Shown here one piece after another: positions 53,513-62,267 of a stretch of 64,000 bases of DNA. Position 1 is the first letter of the stretch. Each line of letters opens with the position of its first letter. The translations under genes and the position numbers were made by a program. Source of the stretch: Pelagibacteraceae bacterium AG-359-O02 (GTDB lineage Bacteria; Pseudomonadota; Alphaproteobacteria; Pelagibacterales; Pelagibacteraceae); NCBI GenBank assembly GCA_003280485.1, contig QCEU01000001.1:1-64000 (forward strand). The letters run 5' to 3'. The notes beneath the pieces were generated by a model. The model had not been told where the DNA came from and searched no databases. It worked only from the letters and a program-made list of their open reading frames with translations.

Positions 53513-53545
53513 GTTTTCCCCTCTTTAAATTAATTTAATAAACAT

Positions 53546-53574
53546 ATTAAATTGAACTTATTAGTAAGAGTCAA
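53546..53574 (-). promoter_or_regulatory. Candidate sigma70 promoter for TRAP dctP
   Basis: On the minus strand TTGACT (53574-53569), 17-nt spacer, TTTAAT (53551-53546); each hexamer matches consensus at 5 of 6. Predicted leader about 26 nt. Confidence 0.55.
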
Positions 53575-53580
53575 TATAAG
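53552..53580 (+). promoter_or_regulatory. Candidate sigma70 promoter for the CaiB-type CoA transferase
   Basis: TTGAAC (53552-53557), 17-nt spacer, TATAAG (53575-53580), about 20 nt before the ATG at 53601. It overlaps almost fully with the oppositely directed dctP promoter. Confidence 0.5.
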
Positions 53581-53600
53581 GAAATGTCATATATTTAATT

Positions 53601-54743
53601 ATGGATGGACCATTAAAAAATTTATTAGTTGTTGATTTAACAAGGGTTTTAGTAGGACCTTATTGTACGATGATACTCTCAGATTTAGGTGCAAGAGTTA
53701 TAAAAATTGAAGCACCAGAAACAGGTGACGACTCTCGAAAATTTGGGCCTTTTGTTAAAGATTATTCTGCATACTTTATGTCCTTAAATAGAGGTAAAGA
53801 AAGTATAGCTTTAAACTTGAAAAACGAAGATGACAAAAAAATTTTTGATAAAATTTTATCTAAAGCAGATATTTTAGTTGAAAATTTTAAACCTGGCACA
53901 TTAGAAAAGTGGGGTTTTGGCTGGAAAGATGTAAGTAAAAAATATCCTAAATTAATTTATGCATCGGCATCAGGGTTTGGCCAAACTGGACCTTTAAAAG
54001 AGCTACCAGCATATGACATGGTCGTTCAAGGTATGGGAGGCTTGATGAGTGTAACTGGCCATCCGAACTCAGAACCAACAAGAGTTGGAACCTCTATCGG
54101 TGATATTACAGCAGGGCTTTTTACAGCAATTGGAATTAATGCAGCTTTATACGATAGACAAAAAACTGGTTTAGGAGCTTTTATAGATGTCTCAATGTTA
54201 GATTGCCAAATAGCAATTTTAGAAAATGCAATTGCAAGATATCTTTCCAAAAATGAAATTCCAGGACCAATGGGTTCAAGACATCCATCTATTGCTCCCT
54301 TTGAAGCTTTTAAAACGAAAGATAGTTATATAATTATTGCTGCAGGAAATGATAAACTTTTTACAAAACTTTGTGAAGTATTAAAAATTCCTGAAACTGC
54401 AAATGATGAAAGATTTAATTCTAATTCACTAAGATGTGAAAACATGGATCACTTAAAAGAAATTTTTGAAAAACAATTGAGCTCCAAATCTACAGATGAA
54501 TGGGTTAAAGAAATGGAAGAATTGAAAATTCCATGTGGACCAATTTTTAATATAAAACAAGCTGTAGAAAATCCTCAAATTCAAGAAAGAAATATGATTG
54601 TAAAATCATACCATAAAATTATTGGAGAATTTAAATCAGCAGGAAACCCTATCAAAATGTCTACCTACAAAGATGAAAATACCAGGGGTAATATTCCTGA
54701 TTTAGATGAGCACAGGGAAAAAATAATAAAGGAATTTAATTAA
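53601..54743 (+). CDS. CaiB/BaiF (family III) CoA transferase
   Basis: 380 aa. VVDLTRVLVGPYCTMILSDLGARVIKIEAP, FMSLNRGKESIALNLK, LVENFKPGTLEKWG and YASASGFGQTGPL are family III signatures, and the nucleophilic Asp is in PAYDMVVQGMGGLMSVTG (near residue 142). It moves CoA between carboxylic acids. Divergent from the TRAP transporter and MCD cluster with shared promoter region, so it may activate the imported acid; the CoA donor is unknown. Confidence 0.9.
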   Translation: MDGPLKNLLVVDLTRVLVGPYCTMILSDLGARVIKIEAPETGDDSRKFGPFVKDYSAYFMSLNRGKESIALNLKNEDDKKIFDKILSKADILVENFKPGTLEKWGFGWKDVSKKYPKLIYASASGFGQTGPLKELPAYDMVVQGMGGLMSVTGHPNSEPTRVGTSIGDITAGLFTAIGINAALYDRQKTGLGAFIDVSMLDCQIAILENAIARYLSKNEIPGPMGSRHPSIAPFEAFKTKDSYIIIAAGNDKLFTKLCEVLKIPETANDERFNSNSLRCENMDHLKEIFEKQLSSKSTDEWVKEMEELKIPCGPIFNIKQAVENPQIQERNMIVKSYHKIIGEFKSAGNPIKMSTYKDENTRGNIPDLDEHREKIIKEFN

Positions 54744-54744
54744 T

Positions 54745-55263
54745 TTATTCTTGGTTTTCTTTTTCGTCTGATACAGTCTCTTCTTGATCTTTCATTTCGT
54801 CCAATGAAACATCAGACTCTTCTTCTTGCATGTCTTCAACAGGTTCAGATGAGGCTTGTTCAGCTGTATTTTGTAACTCAGCTAAATCATCTTTAGAAAC
54901 TTGAATTTTTTCTGGAATTTTTCTAGCTCTCTTAGATGGAAGGATTGGCACTCCACTCTTTGAAATTTCACCTTTGTAAAGATTTTCAAAATCATCGCCA
55001 ATATCATCTTCTTCCTCTGATGAATCATCAACTTGCTCAACATGTTTTCTTAACTTGTAAACTGCAGCATCTGTTAAATCAGGAACTTTGATTGTTTCTT
55101 CAGCGATTTCTCTTAATGCTATGACAGTATTTTTATCATTATCTCTATCTAAAGTAGGCTCTAATCCTGAGTTAAGTTGTGTAGCTCTTTCCTTTGCAAC
55201 TAAAACTAATTCATAAGGACTATCTACTTTATCTATACAATCTTCTACTGTAACTCTTGCCAT
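54745..55263 (-). CDS. rpoZ: RNA polymerase omega subunit with long acidic tail
   Basis: The first ~80 residues are standard omega: [30 protein letters not shown], then ..[17 protein letters not shown]. The protein is 172 aa, about twice the enterobacterial form, because of a Glu/Asp/Ser-rich, probably disordered C-terminus ([17 protein letters not shown]..). Omega helps fold and assemble beta-prime and takes part in ppGpp binding. No ribosome site is near the ATG; the likely promoter suggests a leaderless mRNA. Confidence 0.93.
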   Translation of the reverse strand: MARVTVEDCIDKVDSPYELVLVAKERATQLNSGLEPTLDRDNDKNTVIALREIAEETIKVPDLTDAAVYKLRKHVEQVDDSSEEEDDIGDDFENLYKGEISKSGVPILPSKRARKIPEKIQVSKDDLAELQNTAEQASSEPVEDMQEEESDVSLDEMKDQEETVSDEKENQE

Positions 55264-55270
55264 GGACGGT

Positions 55271-55299
55271 TAGATACACCTCGATTGTGAAAAAATCAA
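55271..55299 (-). promoter_or_regulatory. Candidate rpoZ promoter, predicting a leaderless mRNA
   Basis: Minus strand TTGATT (55299-55294), 17-nt spacer, TATCTA (55276-55271). Only 7 nt separate the -10 from the ATG, so transcription would begin at or next to the start codon. Confidence 0.4.
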
Positions 55300-55305
55300 G
55301 CAGTA

Positions 55306-56514
55306 TTAGAGATAAACAGGATTTAATTTTTTTCTAATAGTGAAAAGTAAGGCTATAGAGCAAGCAATTGCAATTGCTGCAATAAATGCAATTTTTTCAA
55401 TTGAAAATCCAGCATCAATAAAAAAACCAAATAATGCTGTTCCAAAAGCTGTAGCAAACACCATCAAGGCAGTAGTTAATGCTTTTATTGATCCAATATA
55501 TCTTACACCGTAGATTTCTGCCCATGTTGATGATCCTAATAAATTCGCAAGACCATTAGATATTCCTACTAATCCAAGAAATAAAAAAGCTGACTGTGGG
55601 GCATCAAAAAATATGATCACTAAAGTTCCTAATAGTAATGGAATATTCATATAGATTAGTAATTTTCTACTTGTAAACTTATCAATTAAATAACCAGCAA
55701 TAATTAAAGTAATTACAGAAAAAATTGAGTAAGACATAAAAGATTGTGCAATTGTGTACTCACCCCACCCTTTAGAGTTTGAGACAAATGACTGATAGAC
55801 AAATACTCCTGTCGCTATCCATGGCATTGCCAACATATTTAATGATACAATGTAAAACCTATAATCACCAAGAACTTCAATTCTTTTCCAGTTTTTAATA
55901 TTTTCCTCTTTTAATTTTTCATTTTGGTTACTCTCTCTAGTGTCTAATTTAACATCTTTAACTAAAATGTAAGATGCTAAAGGTAAACAAATCAAAACTA
56001 GTAAAGAAAAGGTTATCCATAAATCTTGCCACACGAACAAAGTTAAAAGATAAACAATTAAGACTGGCATTATAAATTCAGCAGAAGATAAACCAAACCA
56101 TATAATACTTAATGCTTTACCTCTAGATTTTGTAAAATATCTTGAAATAGTAGTTGAAGCTGTGTGAGACATTAATCCTTGGCCAGAAAATCTCATTAAA
56201 AAAATAGCGACAAATAAAAAAGCTACAGATGATATTTTGGAAAAGAAAAAAGAGGAAAAAGATAAAAGTATTGTAACAAAGATAGCAAATTTTATAACAT
56301 TTACATCATCAATTTTTTTTCCAATCCAAATAAGAAGCAAGCTACTAAATAGAGTTGCAGATGCATAAATCGTGCCAAATTGTCCATGTGTTATAGAAAG
56401 AGTTTCTCTTATACTAGAATTAAATAGTCCTATAAAAAAACTCTGTCCAAAACACGAAAAAAATGTAAATATGAAACCAAAAATAATTACTTTAAAACTT
56501 AAATTTTTAAACAT
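55306..56514 (-). CDS. Major facilitator superfamily transporter
   Basis: 402 aa, about 12 helices. N-terminal half has FGQSFFIGLFNSSIRETLSITHGQFGTIYASATLFSSLLLIWIGKKIDD with the loop 2-3 GK-type motif, and SRYFTKSRGKALSIIWFGLSSAEFIMPVL is like the monocarboxylate/oxalate-formate branch. Substrate unknown. 42 nt upstream of rpoZ on the same strand; divergent from the dehydrogenase gene 11 nt away. Confidence 0.85.
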   Translation of the reverse strand: MFKNLSFKVIIFGFIFTFFSCFGQSFFIGLFNSSIRETLSITHGQFGTIYASATLFSSLLLIWIGKKIDDVNVIKFAIFVTILLSFSSFFFSKISSVAFLFVAIFLMRFSGQGLMSHTASTTISRYFTKSRGKALSIIWFGLSSAEFIMPVLIVYLLTLFVWQDLWITFSLLVLICLPLASYILVKDVKLDTRESNQNEKLKEENIKNWKRIEVLGDYRFYIVSLNMLAMPWIATGVFVYQSFVSNSKGWGEYTIAQSFMSYSIFSVITLIIAGYLIDKFTSRKLLIYMNIPLLLGTLVIIFFDAPQSAFLFLGLVGISNGLANLLGSSTWAEIYGVRYIGSIKALTTALMVFATAFGTALFGFFIDAGFSIEKIAFIAAIAIACSIALLFTIRKKLNPVYL

Positions 56515-56525
56515 ATAAATAAATT

Positions 56526-57401
56526 ATGACTTGTAATGTTGCTTTCATAGGTCTCGGGGTAATGGGTTATCCGATGGCTGGTTATATATCAAAAGCTGGG
56601 CATAATGTAAGTGTTTTTAATAGAACAACTGCCAAAGCTGAAAAATGGATTTCTGAATATAAAGGTAAAATGGCCTCAACACCAAAAGAAGCTGCAGAAG
56701 GTGCTGATTTTATTTTTACTTGTGTAGGAAACGATGAGGATTTGAAACAAGTTACTCTAGGTGAAAATGGATTATTTCATAGTGCTAAAGAAGGTTCAAT
56801 CTACGTAGATAATTCAACTGTATCTGCAGAAGTATCAAGAGAGCTTTATAACAAAGCGAAAGAAAAAGGATTTGCTTTTTTAGATGCACCAATTTCTGGA
56901 GGTCAATCTGGAGCTGAAGGCGGAATATTAACAGTTATGGTTGGGGGTGATGAAGAAGCTTTTAAAAAAGCAGAGCCAGTAATTGATTGCTATAGCAAAA
57001 AAGTAAAATTAATTGGTCAATCAGGAAGTGGCCAACTTACAAAAATGATGAATCAAATGTGTATTGCGGGAGTTGTTCAAGGTTTATCAGAGGCTATTAA
57101 TTTTGGAATAAATGCTGGTTTAGATATTGATAAAGTAATGGAGACAATTTCAAAAGGAGCTGCTCAATCTTGGCAGATGGAAAATAGATATAAAACTATG
57201 GTTGAGGATAAATTTGACTATGGTTTTGCTGTAGATTGGATGAGAAAAGATCTAAAAATTGTAATTGAGGAAGCAAAGAGAAATGGTTCGCCAGTTCCAA
57301 TAACAGAAATAGTTGATGAATATTATGCGGATGTTCAAAAAATGGGTGGTAACCGTTGGGATAGCTCTAGTCTGATTGCTAGACTTAAAAAAAAGAAATA
57401 A
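56526..57401 (+). CDS. Beta-hydroxyacid dehydrogenase (3-hydroxyisobutyrate / tartronate semialdehyde reductase family)
   Basis: 291 aa. FIGLGVMGYPMAGYISKAGHNVSVFNRT is the NAD(P) site with the classic GLGxMGxxM; DAPISGGQSGAEGG is the intact substrate loop, and GQLTKMMNQMCIAGVVQGLSEA carries the catalytic Lys. Unlike the paralog at 7852-8859, all signatures are canonical. Likely acts on 3-hydroxyisobutyrate, glycerate/tartronate semialdehyde or a similar acid. Confidence 0.88.
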   Translation: MTCNVAFIGLGVMGYPMAGYISKAGHNVSVFNRTTAKAEKWISEYKGKMASTPKEAAEGADFIFTCVGNDEDLKQVTLGENGLFHSAKEGSIYVDNSTVSAEVSRELYNKAKEKGFAFLDAPISGGQSGAEGGILTVMVGGDEEAFKKAEPVIDCYSKKVKLIGQSGSGQLTKMMNQMCIAGVVQGLSEAINFGINAGLDIDKVMETISKGAAQSWQMENRYKTMVEDKFDYGFAVDWMRKDLKIVIEEAKRNGSPVPITEIVDEYYADVQKMGGNRWDSSSLIARLKKKK

Positions 57402-57405
57402 TCCT

Positions 57406-58011
57406 ATGTCAAATACTGTCCCATACTATGAGGACTTTTCTGAAATAAAGAAAAAAATTTGGTCAATGCTTGATGATGCTGTTATCAATAGATCATCACC
57501 TTTTCGAATTCCAGTATTTGTTTGTGGAGATCAATCAGACTTTGATGGAAGAATTGTTGTTCTTAGAAAATCCGACCAATCTAGAAATATGCTTCAATTC
57601 CATAGCGATATACGATCTGATAAAATTCCAAAGTTAAAAAAAAACAGCAGTGCAGCACTTATATTTTATGATAAAGAGGAAAAGATTCAGCTTAGGGTTA
57701 AAGTTAAGTGTGTTGTCAATCATAATAATGAAATAACTAAAAAATCATGGACAAAAACTGCTCACGTGAGTCGAAAATGTTATTTAGTAAATAATGGACC
57801 AGGAACAGAAACGAATGAACCAAGCTCAGGTTTAAGTGAAGATATTGAAAAATCAGGTTTTACAATGGAACAAAGCGAAGAAGGTTATAAAAACTTTACT
57901 GTAATTCAATGTAATATTGAAAGTATTGAGTGGCTTTATCTTGCAGCAAAAGGCCATAGAAGAGCAAGATTTGATATTTCAAATAATAAACAAAACTGGC
58001 TAGTTCCATAA
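57406..58011 (+). CDS. Pyridoxamine 5'-phosphate oxidase-family FMN-binding protein
   Basis: 201 aa from the ATG 4 nt after the preceding stop (the track start lies 10 codons inside the previous gene). DGRIVVLRKSDQSRNMLQFHSDIRSDKIPKLK and AALIFYDKEEKIQLRVKVKC are the split-barrel FMN-binding strands, and SWTKTAHVSRKCYL follows. Closest to PNPOx-like proteins such as the Alr4036/PdxH-like branch; not a certain PdxH. Confidence 0.82.
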   Translation: MSNTVPYYEDFSEIKKKIWSMLDDAVINRSSPFRIPVFVCGDQSDFDGRIVVLRKSDQSRNMLQFHSDIRSDKIPKLKKNSSAALIFYDKEEKIQLRVKVKCVVNHNNEITKKSWTKTAHVSRKCYLVNNGPGTETNEPSSGLSEDIEKSGFTMEQSEEGYKNFTVIQCNIESIEWLYLAAKGHRRARFDISNNKQNWLVP

Positions 58012-58013
58012 AA

Positions 58014-58217
58014 ATGCTAAGTGGATTTATTATTGCTATTGCACTTGTATTAGGTGGCTTAGCTGTAATGAGATTTGGTATTTTCCAAATCAGAAAATTT
58101 AAAAAGGGTGAAACTAAAGTTACTAAGAAAGCTAGTGAACAAATAGCTTTTTTAATATTTTTTGTAATTATTTTAGGATTAATTGTTTATTCTGTTAATG
58201 ATTTGATTTTTAGATAA
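58014..58217 (+). CDS. Small two-helix membrane protein (67 aa)
   Basis: Two hydrophobic segments (about 3-21 and 44-63) joined by a basic loop (FKKGETKVTKKASEQ). Starts 2 nt after the FMN-binding protein gene and is likely co-transcribed. No family recognised. Confidence 0.6.
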   Translation: MLSGFIIAIALVLGGLAVMRFGIFQIRKFKKGETKVTKKASEQIAFLIFFVIILGLIVYSVNDLIFR

Positions 58218-58218
58218 A

Positions 58219-59208
58219 TTAGTTTTCCTGATAAATGTCTAACTCATCTTCCCAAGATGCAGTAACATCTCTTCTAGCATAAAAACATTGATATCCAATA
58301 CCTTCTTCAGGTTCAAATTTTATATAATCATGTTTAGTAACTTTCCATTTATCTTTTGAAAGGCAGGTTACTTCAAATGGGTCAAAAGGAGTATTCGATG
58401 TAGGAGTAAAATAAACACTATCTTGCATATCTGGACAGCTTTCAATGTCATGACCCCAATAATCATCATTCTTTGGATCTAAAGTATGATTTGTTCCATC
58501 ACCTGACCTGCTCATCATGTCTTTTGTTTTTTTGGTATTATGTCCTTCAATATAATTTGATGAACATGTATAAATTCCTCCCATAGCATGTAAAACTTCG
58601 TGTAAAATAAAATATCCAACCTCTTTGTTGTTAAGTGGCCATTTTTTTTGATGTTTAGAAAATACATTAAATATTGGAAATCCACCAGAAAATGGCCAAT
58701 CCTTATAACTGAAGTCTCCAAAGTTAAAATAAATTTTTTTAGGATTATTCATACCATTGTTAATTATAGATCTTCCGAATACATTTGCACAACTTCCCCA
58801 TTTTGATTTTTTCATATCTTTTTTGGTTCTATTAACTCTAAGAAATGTAATATCCAGCTTTCCATCTTCACGTCTATCCCATTTTAATTTCTGACCTTCT
58901 CCATTATTAAAATTTGATTTTTTATTTGCTTTAGCAGTTTTCTTCAAAATCCAATCATCTGCAATTTCTACCCATTTCTCTAAATCTCCATTAATATCTC
59001 CTTCTTTATCTTTAGAGTCCTTTAATAAGGTGTAAACAATATGAACTTGAAAATCATCATTAACATCTGGTTGATCTTCGAAAAATCTACCTAGTTTTTT
59101 ATCGCTATCTAAAATTATTGGAGTTGTGTCGCTATCATAGCATTTATCAGCATGTGCATTTGAAATTATTAAAATTAATGAAATAAATATTATTAATATT
59201 TTTTTCAT
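58219..59208 (-). CDS. Secreted zinc-metalloprotease-like protein, paralog 1
   Basis: 329 aa with a signal peptide (MKKILIIFISLILIISNAHA, cleavage near 20). A zincin motif HEVLHAMGG (HExxHxxG) sits near residue 203 with a Cys 12 residues from the first His, and a DMMSRS stretch ~30 residues on could be a Met-turn. The start GRFFEDQPDVNDDFQVHIVY and the end SVYFTPTSNTPFDPFEVTC match the next gene. Presumably an exported peptidase; the third zinc ligand is not clear. Confidence 0.7.
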   Translation of the reverse strand: MKKILIIFISLILIISNAHADKCYDSDTTPIILDSDKKLGRFFEDQPDVNDDFQVHIVYTLLKDSKDKEGDINGDLEKWVEIADDWILKKTAKANKKSNFNNGEGQKLKWDRREDGKLDITFLRVNRTKKDMKKSKWGSCANVFGRSIINNGMNNPKKIYFNFGDFSYKDWPFSGGFPIFNVFSKHQKKWPLNNKEVGYFILHEVLHAMGGIYTCSSNYIEGHNTKKTKDMMSRSGDGTNHTLDPKNDDYWGHDIESCPDMQDSVYFTPTSNTPFDPFEVTCLSKDKWKVTKHDYIKFEPEEGIGYQCFYARRDVTASWEDELDIYQEN

Positions 59209-59210
59209 CT

Positions 59211-60080
59211 CTAGAAATTATTGAAATTTTTATATAAATTATATGTACACCAAGTTCTTTTCTTTTTAATTTTTTTTAGTTTTTTATGAGAATATCTATC
59301 TCTCCATTCATAATTAATATCAGGAGAAATACCTCGACCAACCTCTGCAGCCATTGCACATTTTAAGTAAACAGGGTTAAATGGTGTGCTAGAAGTTGGT
59401 TCTAAAAAAACAGAATCTTTAAAATCAGGACAAGTAGGATCTTTAAGATTATACAATGATGAGCCCAAATTATACTTGTCTCCCCCGTCAGGCCCTCCAA
59501 TTATTGTCCCAAACTTGTGTGATTTTTTAGCTCCTTTTGTGCATGGCCAAGCAAATCCATTTACATGCATTAATTCATGTAAGGTAATTAAAATTCTTTT
59601 ATTTTTGTTTGTGTTATATTTACTTTTTAAAAAAATATATCCATGGTGAACAGCTCCTTGTCCCCCATCTCTATGTCCTACATCAACCCATGAAAAGTAC
59701 AATTTATTAGGATTATTAAAACCTAATTTTGTCAAATATGCATCAGGGTATTCCATATTATAGTTTCCTTTATATTGTTTATCCAATCTAACAAAAGAAA
59801 TATCCATTTTGCCGTCTTCCCTTAAATCATATCTAAACTTCTGATTACCCTTTGTCATTTCAAGCATCTTTTCATTGGCCTCTAATAGTTCCTTCTCCAT
59901 TTTTCCATTTATATCCCACTCTCTATCTTCACTATCTTTGTTTAAGAGATAAATAAAATGAACTTGAGGTTCATCAGTAACATCTGGTTGATCTTCAAAA
60001 TATCTTCCAGGTTTTTCATCTGAGGCAAAAGAAAAGGATGAAAATAAAAATATTATAAAAAATATAATTATTTTTTTCAT
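59211..60080 (-). CDS. Secreted zinc-metalloprotease-like protein, paralog 2
   Basis: I start at the ATG giving MKKIIIFFIIFLFSSFSFA (289 aa); the track's 19 extra residues belong to the region before the neighbouring gene's stop. Signal peptide as shown. HELMHVNGFAWPC provides HExxHxxG with Cys at the same distance as in paralog 1. GRYFEDQPDVTDEPQVHFIY and DSVFLEPTSSTPFNPVYLKC are shared. No DMMS-type Met-turn is visible, so it may be a diverged copy. Two nt from paralog 1; co-transcribed. Confidence 0.7.
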   Translation of the reverse strand: MKKIIIFFIIFLFSSFSFASDEKPGRYFEDQPDVTDEPQVHFIYLLNKDSEDREWDINGKMEKELLEANEKMLEMTKGNQKFRYDLREDGKMDISFVRLDKQYKGNYNMEYPDAYLTKLGFNNPNKLYFSWVDVGHRDGGQGAVHHGYIFLKSKYNTNKNKRILITLHELMHVNGFAWPCTKGAKKSHKFGTIIGGPDGGDKYNLGSSLYNLKDPTCPDFKDSVFLEPTSSTPFNPVYLKCAMAAEVGRGISPDINYEWRDRYSHKKLKKIKKKRTWCTYNLYKNFNNF

Positions 60081-60084
60081 TTTT

Positions 60085-60597
60085 TTAAAATACAGATTTA
60101 GAATATTTTTTCCAGTTTTCTTGATATCTAATAGCATTTTGCTTTACCGCCTCAATTTCATCAACAGTTAACTGACGAATTATTTTTCCAGGTGAGCCCA
60201 TTACTAAAGAATTATCTGGAATTTCTTTATTTTCTGTAATTAATGATTTAGCTCCAATGATGCAGTTTTTTCCAATTTTAGATTTATTAAGCACTACAGC
60301 TCCAATGCCAATTAAAGAATTGTCATCAATTGTGCAGCCATGAAGCATTACTAAATGACCTATAGTTACATTCTTTCCAATTTTTAATGGATAACCAGGG
60401 TCAGTATGCAAAACACTTCCGTCTTGAACATTTGACCCTTCTCCTAAATGAATATTTTCTATATCACCTCTTAATGTTGCATTAAACCAGACACTAGAGT
60501 TTTTCTCTAATGTTACATCACCAATTATAACAGCATTGGGAGCTACCCAATTTTCGCCAAGGTTTTTTGGTTTTTTATCTTTTAAATCGTAAAACAT
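60085..60597 (-). CDS. Gamma-carbonic anhydrase-like (YrdA/PaaY) hexapeptide protein
   Basis: 170 aa of left-handed beta-helix repeats. WVAPNAVIIGDVTLEKNSSVWFNATLRGDIENIHLGEGSNVQDGSVLHTDPGYPLKIG, NVTIGHLVMLHGC supply the three metal-binding His of the gamma-CA fold. C-terminal helix ends with the usual Y..N...Y. The family has carbonic anhydrase or acyltransferase relatives, so activity is uncertain. Confidence 0.87.
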   Translation of the reverse strand: MFYDLKDKKPKNLGENWVAPNAVIIGDVTLEKNSSVWFNATLRGDIENIHLGEGSNVQDGSVLHTDPGYPLKIGKNVTIGHLVMLHGCTIDDNSLIGIGAVVLNKSKIGKNCIIGAKSLITENKEIPDNSLVMGSPGKIIRQLTVDEIEAVKQNAIRYQENWKKYSKSVF

Positions 60598-60617
60598 AAA
60601 TTATATAGTCTTTTAAC

Positions 60618-61169
60618 ATGGCATTAACCAAAACACCAATATGTGACTTCGGCAAAAAAGCTGATAACTTTGAACTCAAATCTATAGATAATAAAATAAT
60701 TTCCTTGAATGATGCAAAAGGTGAAAATGGAACACTAATAATGTTTATCTGTAATCACTGTCCATATGTATTAGCTGTCATAAATAATGTTGTCGAAGAT
60801 TGTAAAGAATTAGAAAATAATGGAATTAAATCTATAGCAATAATGTCAAATGACCCAAAAAGATATGAAGAAGACTCATTTGATAACATGATTAAATTTT
60901 CAAAAAATCATAATTTTAATTTTCCATATGTAATAGATGAAACTCAAGAAGTAGCAAAAACTTATGGTGCGGTCTGCACTCCAGATTTTTTTGGATACAA
61001 TAAAGATCTTGAACTTCAATATAGAGGAAGAATAAGAGAGTTAAAAAATTTGAAACCAATAGAAAGTGGAGATAGTGAACTTAAAAATGCAATGAAAATG
61101 ATTGCAAAATCAAACAATGGTCCAAAAGAACAATTTCCTAGCATGGGCTGCAGTATTAAATGGTTTTAA
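60618..61169 (+). CDS. Thioredoxin-fold AhpC/TSA-type redoxin
   Basis: 183 aa. FICNHCPYVLAV gives a CxxC-like active site (C-N-H-C-P), with KSIAIMSNDPKRYEEDSF and the cis-Pro segment AVCTPDFFGYN downstream, typical of the thioredoxin-family proteins annotated as peroxiredoxin-like. Cytoplasmic (no signal peptide). Divergent from the gamma-CA gene; role in thiol redox is inferred. Confidence 0.85.
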   Translation: MALTKTPICDFGKKADNFELKSIDNKIISLNDAKGENGTLIMFICNHCPYVLAVINNVVEDCKELENNGIKSIAIMSNDPKRYEEDSFDNMIKFSKNHNFNFPYVIDETQEVAKTYGAVCTPDFFGYNKDLELQYRGRIRELKNLKPIESGDSELKNAMKMIAKSNNGPKEQFPSMGCSIKWF

Positions 61170-61175
61170 CAACTA

Positions 61176-62258
61176 ATGTATTTAATAGTAACTAGAACTT
61201 TTCCTCCAGAATTAGGAGGTATGCAAAATCTCATGTGGGGACTAGCAAGATCTCTTTCAAAACTTAACCTTATAAAAGTTTTTGCAGATTATCATGAAAA
61301 TCATGAAGAGTTTGATAAGTCAGTTTCATTTTCAATAGAAAGAGTAAGTGGAATGAAGCTTATTAGAAAATATAGAAAATCATATATGATTAATGATTAT
61401 CTTGAGCAAAATAATAAGGTACAATGTATAATCGCTGACCATTGGAAAAGTTTGGAGCTTATAAAAACAAATAAAAAAAAAATCTGCTTAATTCATTCAA
61501 AAGAGATTAATCACACAAAAGGTTCAAGTTTAAATAAAAAAGTATTATCAGTTCTTAATAATGTTGATCATATTGTAGCAAATTCAAATTATACGAAAAA
61601 TTTAGCAATAGACTTGGGTGTTGACGAAAAAAAAATTGTTATAATTAACCCTGGAATTGACCAAGTCAGTGAGGTTCCTGAGAAATATTTGAATGAGGCA
61701 GAAGAAATACTTAAAGGCAAAAAATATAGAATAATTACAGTTTCTAGATTCGATAAAAGAAAAAATCATGAAAAAGTAATTATGGCTGTTAGAAATTTAA
61801 AAGAAATTTATCCAGAAATTGTCTATACATGTATCGGATACGGTGAGGAGGAGGAAAAATTAAAAAAATTAGTAATTGAACTTAAATTAGAAGAACAAGT
61901 AACTTTCTTAAAAGATATTCCTTCAGATTTAAAAAATGCTCTTATCGTAAAATCAGATATTTTTGTAATGCCTTCAGTAATTTATAAAAAATCTGTTGAG
62001 GGATTTGGTATTGCTTATGTAGAAGCTGCACAATATGGAATCCCATCTATTGGGGGTAAAGATGGAGGTGCCTCTGATGCAATAATCCATGAAAAAACTG
62101 GCTTGATATGTGATGGAAATAAACTTGAGGATATCTATTCAAGTATAGAGAACCTTTTTAAAGATAATAAGTATTTAGAATACGGAAAAGAGGCAAAAAT
62201 TAATGCTGAAAACTTCCTTTGGGATAGAATAATTGAAAATTATAAAAGAATCTTATAG
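61176..62258 (+). CDS. GT4-family glycosyltransferase
   Basis: 360 aa GT-B fold. TRTFPPELGGMQNLMWGLARSLSK is the N-terminal loop, IITVSRFDKRKNHEKVIMAVRNL starts the nucleotide-binding half, and SVEGFGIAYVEAAQYGIPSIGGKDGGASDAI has the E-x7-E signature (EGFGIAYVEA). Likely builds surface or lipid-linked glycans. Six nt after the redoxin gene. Confidence 0.9.
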   Translation: MYLIVTRTFPPELGGMQNLMWGLARSLSKLNLIKVFADYHENHEEFDKSVSFSIERVSGMKLIRKYRKSYMINDYLEQNNKVQCIIADHWKSLELIKTNKKKICLIHSKEINHTKGSSLNKKVLSVLNNVDHIVANSNYTKNLAIDLGVDEKKIVIINPGIDQVSEVPEKYLNEAEEILKGKKYRIITVSRFDKRKNHEKVIMAVRNLKEIYPEIVYTCIGYGEEEEKLKKLVIELKLEEQVTFLKDIPSDLKNALIVKSDIFVMPSVIYKKSVEGFGIAYVEAAQYGIPSIGGKDGGASDAIIHEKTGLICDGNKLEDIYSSIENLFKDNKYLEYGKEAKINAENFLWDRIIENYKRIL

Positions 62259-62267
62259 AATTTAGTT

